Under the pieces are notes generated by a model. That model did no database searches, was not told the origin of the DNA, and worked only from the letters and a program-made list of their open reading frames with translations. From NCBI GenBank assembly GCA_030145595.1, contig JAQYVG010000169.1, forward strand, positions 1 through 7,456: a stretch of 7,456 nucleotides of DNA, written 5' to 3'. Below, piece by piece: positions 5,468 to 7,456 of this stretch (its first letter is position 1; every line of letters starts with the position of its first letter). Source of the stretch: Desulfobacterales bacterium. Lineage in GTDB: Bacteria; Desulfobacterota; Desulfobacteria; Desulfobacterales; UBA11574. The translations under genes and the position numbers were made by a program.

Positions 5468-5827
5468 TTAGTTTTCCGAGACGGCAAAATCTACCAGATA
5501 ATGCCCGTTAGATCGCCCGTTATTCTCTTTGGTGATATGTCTGATTTCTGTTGTTCGGTATTCCGGCAGATCGGAGGCTACAGCTGGATTGTATTTCAGA
5601 TTCAATTTGTCGCCAACCTTTAAATGTTTTAAAACCACAGAATCTTCCTTTACCAAAATAGCTATGCCCGCAAAAGGACTATTCCTGATTTTAAACATGT
5701 AGACAGGCTCTGAACTATTTACCGCAATTTCCACGCTGCTGTATCGATCCATCATTAGACAGGGGTCGGATATTGTTTCGATTTTTTCATCAGCATTCAC
5801 AATTTTATTTTCTATGGCTGTGGCCAT
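5468..5827 (-). CDS. small PilZ-like protein, probably not c-di-GMP binding
   Basis: 119 residues, no signal peptide. The core, from about 43 to 117, reads like a PilZ-type beta barrel: MFKIRNSPFAGIAILV, then an acidic turn, LKHLKVGDKLNLKY, and a final strand HYLVDFAV. PilZ domains bind cyclic di-GMP through RxxxR and D/NxSxxG. Here no RxxxR is visible and the second motif is altered to NSPFAG, one residue too long, so binding is doubtful. The similarity is to a short single-domain type I associate with Desulfobacterota, from memory only. The start is clear: AAGGAGTT followed by GCAAG and ATG on the minus strand. The stop TAA (5470-5468) touches the TGA of the convergent gene (5465-5467), leaving no room for a terminator between them. 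No promoter could be assigned confidently. Confidence 0.62.
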   Translation of the reverse strand: MATAIENKIVNADEKIETISDPCLMMDRYSSVEIAVNSSEPVYMFKIRNSPFAGIAILVKEDSVVLKHLKVGDKLNLKYNPAVASDLPEYRTTEIRHITKENNGRSNGHYLVDFAVSEN

Positions 5828-6160
5828 CTTGCAACTCCTTAAAACTGCATAAAAATTTTAAAAAAGAATCATTCCTTTCAATTTGAACAATTTTAAAATA
5901 TGCAATAAATATGCCATGGAGCAACTCAGGCATAGAGATACAACCTGATTGTTATCTATAAAAAGTTATATCAATACCTTATTCCGGCAGACCTGGAAAG
6001 GGGAGAACTTTTGTTCCGTGCAAAATAACGCAGCAACCTGGCAAAAACATTTAGAACCAGGCAAGATGTGCAAATATTTTAAACAGTTCGTCATTTTTTT
6101 GCCGCTGTCAATTGTGTAATTTCTTGACAAAATCTACTATCATTGAATGTGAAATTCGGG
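5828..6160. other. intergenic stretch upstream of the PilZ-like gene
   Basis: AT-rich, no credible gene. It contains TTGACA boxes on both strands (plus 6124-6129; minus near 6112-6107), but neither has a good -10 at the right distance. It also contains one pair of short repeats (6035-6064). No strong terminator is seen after the transporter gene that ends at 6161. Confidence 0.4.
6035..6064. repeat. paired 10-bp motifs 20 bp apart
   Basis: AACCTGGCAA (6035-6044) and AACCAGGCAA (6055-6064) differ at one base and are offset by exactly 20 bp. Because the centre is CCTGG in one copy and CCAGG in the other, they also form an inverted repeat with a 15-base loop. They could be a regulator site upstream of the PilZ-like gene or a weak hairpin. 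Confidence 0.3.
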
Positions 6161-7105
6161 TTAACCGGAGGAGCTTCGATCCCCGGCATCATAAGGAGTT
6201 ATTCCGGCAGTCGCGCCCACGATTACGTGCGTTGCGGTTCGGCGGGTAGTAATAATGCCGGCAATACAGGTCAATAAAGCCCCGGCCCATGTCAGCAGAT
6301 CCAGCGTTTCTTCCCAAAAGACCCAACCAATGAGGATTGCAAAAACAACATTTGAGTAAGTGAAAGGGCCTACCTGGGCCGCCGGCGCAAAGCTATAACC
6401 TTTGGTAAGAAAAAATTGTCCGATTGTGGCCAGCAGGCCGATCAGAACAAGCAGCCACCATATCTGAGGCGGCGGCGCCCGCCAGGACCACAGCAGGGGG
6501 CCTGCAGAAAACACGGTTGATAAAGCCGTGAAGTAGAGCACAATCCGGAGAACCGGCTCGGTGGCGGACATGCGGCGGATGCTTACCATTGCCAGGGCGG
6601 CAAATACTCCGGCCCCTAATCCCACAAGCGCTACCGGCTGAAAGATTCCGAACCCGGGTTTTAAGATCAGAACAATTCCGATAAAACCGATAATGATGGC
6701 GCTGCGCACATTACGGGCTACTGGTTCACCCATCCAAACATACGCAATCGTTGGAATAAACAGGGGGGCCGTAGCCATGAGCAGGTAGGCTTCGGAGAGT
6801 TGCAGGCGGGCGATGGCATAAAAAAAACAGTACATGGCCCCCAACCCCGTTATGCTCCTCAACAGGTGGAATTGAAAGCAGTTAGTCCTGATGCCGCCGA
6901 ACGGTCGGCTGTACCAGTACCACGGCAGGATAAAGACAAGTGCGCAAATATTTCGAAAAAAAACTACCATCTCATTAGGTAGCGAAGAAGAGACAACTTT
7001 CACCAGCGCTCCTAAAATTGCAAATACAAACGAAGCGATCAATACGTAGAGAGCACCGGCCAGGGGTTGATTGCGGTAATTTTCTGTTTGAGTCGCGGGA
7101 TTCAT
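6161..7105 (-). CDS. EamA-family (DMT superfamily) membrane transporter
   Basis: 314 residues with about ten hydrophobic segments in two EamA repeats, roughly 15-150 and 156-288. Typical marks are FFRNICALVFILPW, SEAYLLMATAPLFIPTIA followed by WMGEPVA in repeat 1, and VGPFTYSNVVFAILIGWVFW-EE in repeat 2. This is an inner-membrane drug/metabolite transporter; substrates of this family vary widely (amino acids, nucleotides, S-adenosylmethionine and others) and cannot be read from sequence. The start MNPATQTENY is chosen because its ATG overlaps the stop of the upstream transporter gene as ATGA. An in-frame ATG at 7252 would add 49 non-membrane residues inside that gene's coding region. AGGG lies about 10 bases upstream. 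A hydrophilic tail of about 25 residues follows the last membrane segment. Confidence 0.88.
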   Translation of the reverse strand: MNPATQTENYRNQPLAGALYVLIASFVFAILGALVKVVSSSLPNEMVVFFRNICALVFILPWYWYSRPFGGIRTNCFQFHLLRSITGLGAMYCFFYAIARLQLSEAYLLMATAPLFIPTIAYVWMGEPVARNVRSAIIIGFIGIVLILKPGFGIFQPVALVGLGAGVFAALAMVSIRRMSATEPVLRIVLYFTALSTVFSAGPLLWSWRAPPPQIWWLLVLIGLLATIGQFFLTKGYSFAPAAQVGPFTYSNVVFAILIGWVFWEETLDLLTWAGALLTCIAGIITTRRTATHVIVGATAGITPYDAGDRSSSG

Positions 7106-7456
7106 CCGGTTTTTACCCTGCTTGAATTTCGTTTTATTGTCGCCAGAATAATGGTGCCCAGGATAATACCTCCACCTAAAATCGTTCTTAATGCCGGGAC
7201 CTCGCCAAACAACACTAGAGCAAAAATGATACCATAAAGCGGTTCCAGGCATGCAATCATGCTTGCCAGTTGCGCCTTAACGTGAACAAGGCTCCTGATA
7301 AACAACACATGGGCCAAAGCGGTGCAAAAAATGCCCAGAATTGCCAGCCAAGCAAAGTCAGCCGGTCGGAGAGCCCAATCTTTAGAAATTAAAAAGGGTA
7401 ACAATATAACGGTTGCAATCAAATTTTGATAGCAAACAATCACCATCGGAAGATAG
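7102..7456 (-). CDS. EamA-family transporter, C-terminal part (cut by window end)
   Basis: The reading frame is open to the window edge; codons for Tyr-Leu-Pro precede the first in-window Met at 7446, so that Met is internal. The visible 118 residues hold four membrane segments, matching the last four of a ten-segment EamA protein. The marks are TALAHVLFIRSL, ASMIACLEPLYGIIFALVLFGE and GGGIILGTIIL. Roughly the N-terminal 60 percent lies outside the window. Its stop TGA (7104-7102) overlaps the ATG of the next transporter, which implies one operon and coupled translation. The two proteins belong to the same superfamily but differ in sequence, so they could be independent transporters or a pair acting together. 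Confidence 0.85.
   Translation of the reverse strand, partial: YLPMVIVCYQNLIATVILLPFLISKDWALRPADFAWLAILGIFCTALAHVLFIRSLVHVKAQLASMIACLEPLYGIIFALVLFGEVPALRTILGGGIILGTIILATIKRNSSRVKTG

Noticed and set aside
6800..6982. 60-codon plus-strand frame within the EamA gene
   Set aside because: Antisense to membrane segments of a clear transporter gene; no supporting signal.
7106..7252. 49-residue N-terminal extension of the downstream EamA transporter starting at 7252
   Set aside because: It lies within the coding region of the upstream transporter in another frame, is not membrane-like, and the ATGA overlap at 7105 is a far better start.

Overview
The window looks like an ordinary chromosomal stretch from a Gram-negative anaerobe, most likely a sulfate-reducer-type Desulfobacterota (former Deltaproteobacteria). 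This is an inference from the gene mix: HDOD signalling proteins, a small FmdB-type zinc ribbon, a QueG-like iron-sulfur protein, a short LETM1-like membrane protein, a PilZ-like protein and paired EamA transporters, together with moderate GC and classical Shine-Dalgarno sites. No phylogenetic search was possible. I see no transposase, integrase, phage gene, CRISPR array, rRNA or intact tRNA.

Left part (1-3765): a 69-residue zinc-ribbon protein (minus strand) sits downstream of a good promoter that is flanked by two imperfect 36-bp repeats. Next come two paralogous HDOD proteins, transcribed away from each other from a shared 465-bp control region. The leftward one (709-2046) carries a degenerate receiver domain and a coiled-coil linker. 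The rightward one (2512-3765) carries a canonical, phosphorylatable-looking receiver. Both promoters in the shared region are close to the sigma-70 consensus, and the region holds repeats and dyads that could be operators. A short upstream reading frame with its own ribosome site overlaps the start of the rightward gene.

Middle part (4064-5827): a 151-residue protein ending in a hydrophobic segment that matches the spacing of the LETM1 ribosome-binding-domain motif. After it comes a GTG-started QueG/reductive-dehalogenase-like 4Fe-4S protein. A small PilZ-like protein on the opposite strand converges on it so closely that the two stop codons touch with no base between.

Right part (6161-7456): two EamA-family (DMT superfamily) transporter genes on the minus strand, overlapping by ATGA. 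The upstream one is cut by the window edge.

The strongest themes are a two-gene signalling locus (receiver-HDOD plus pseudo-receiver-HDOD) and a bacterial mini-LETM1. I did not find a clear new multi-gene defence or mobile system. The most unusual items are the mini-LETM1 protein, the asymmetric HDOD pair and its control region, and the abutting convergent stops.
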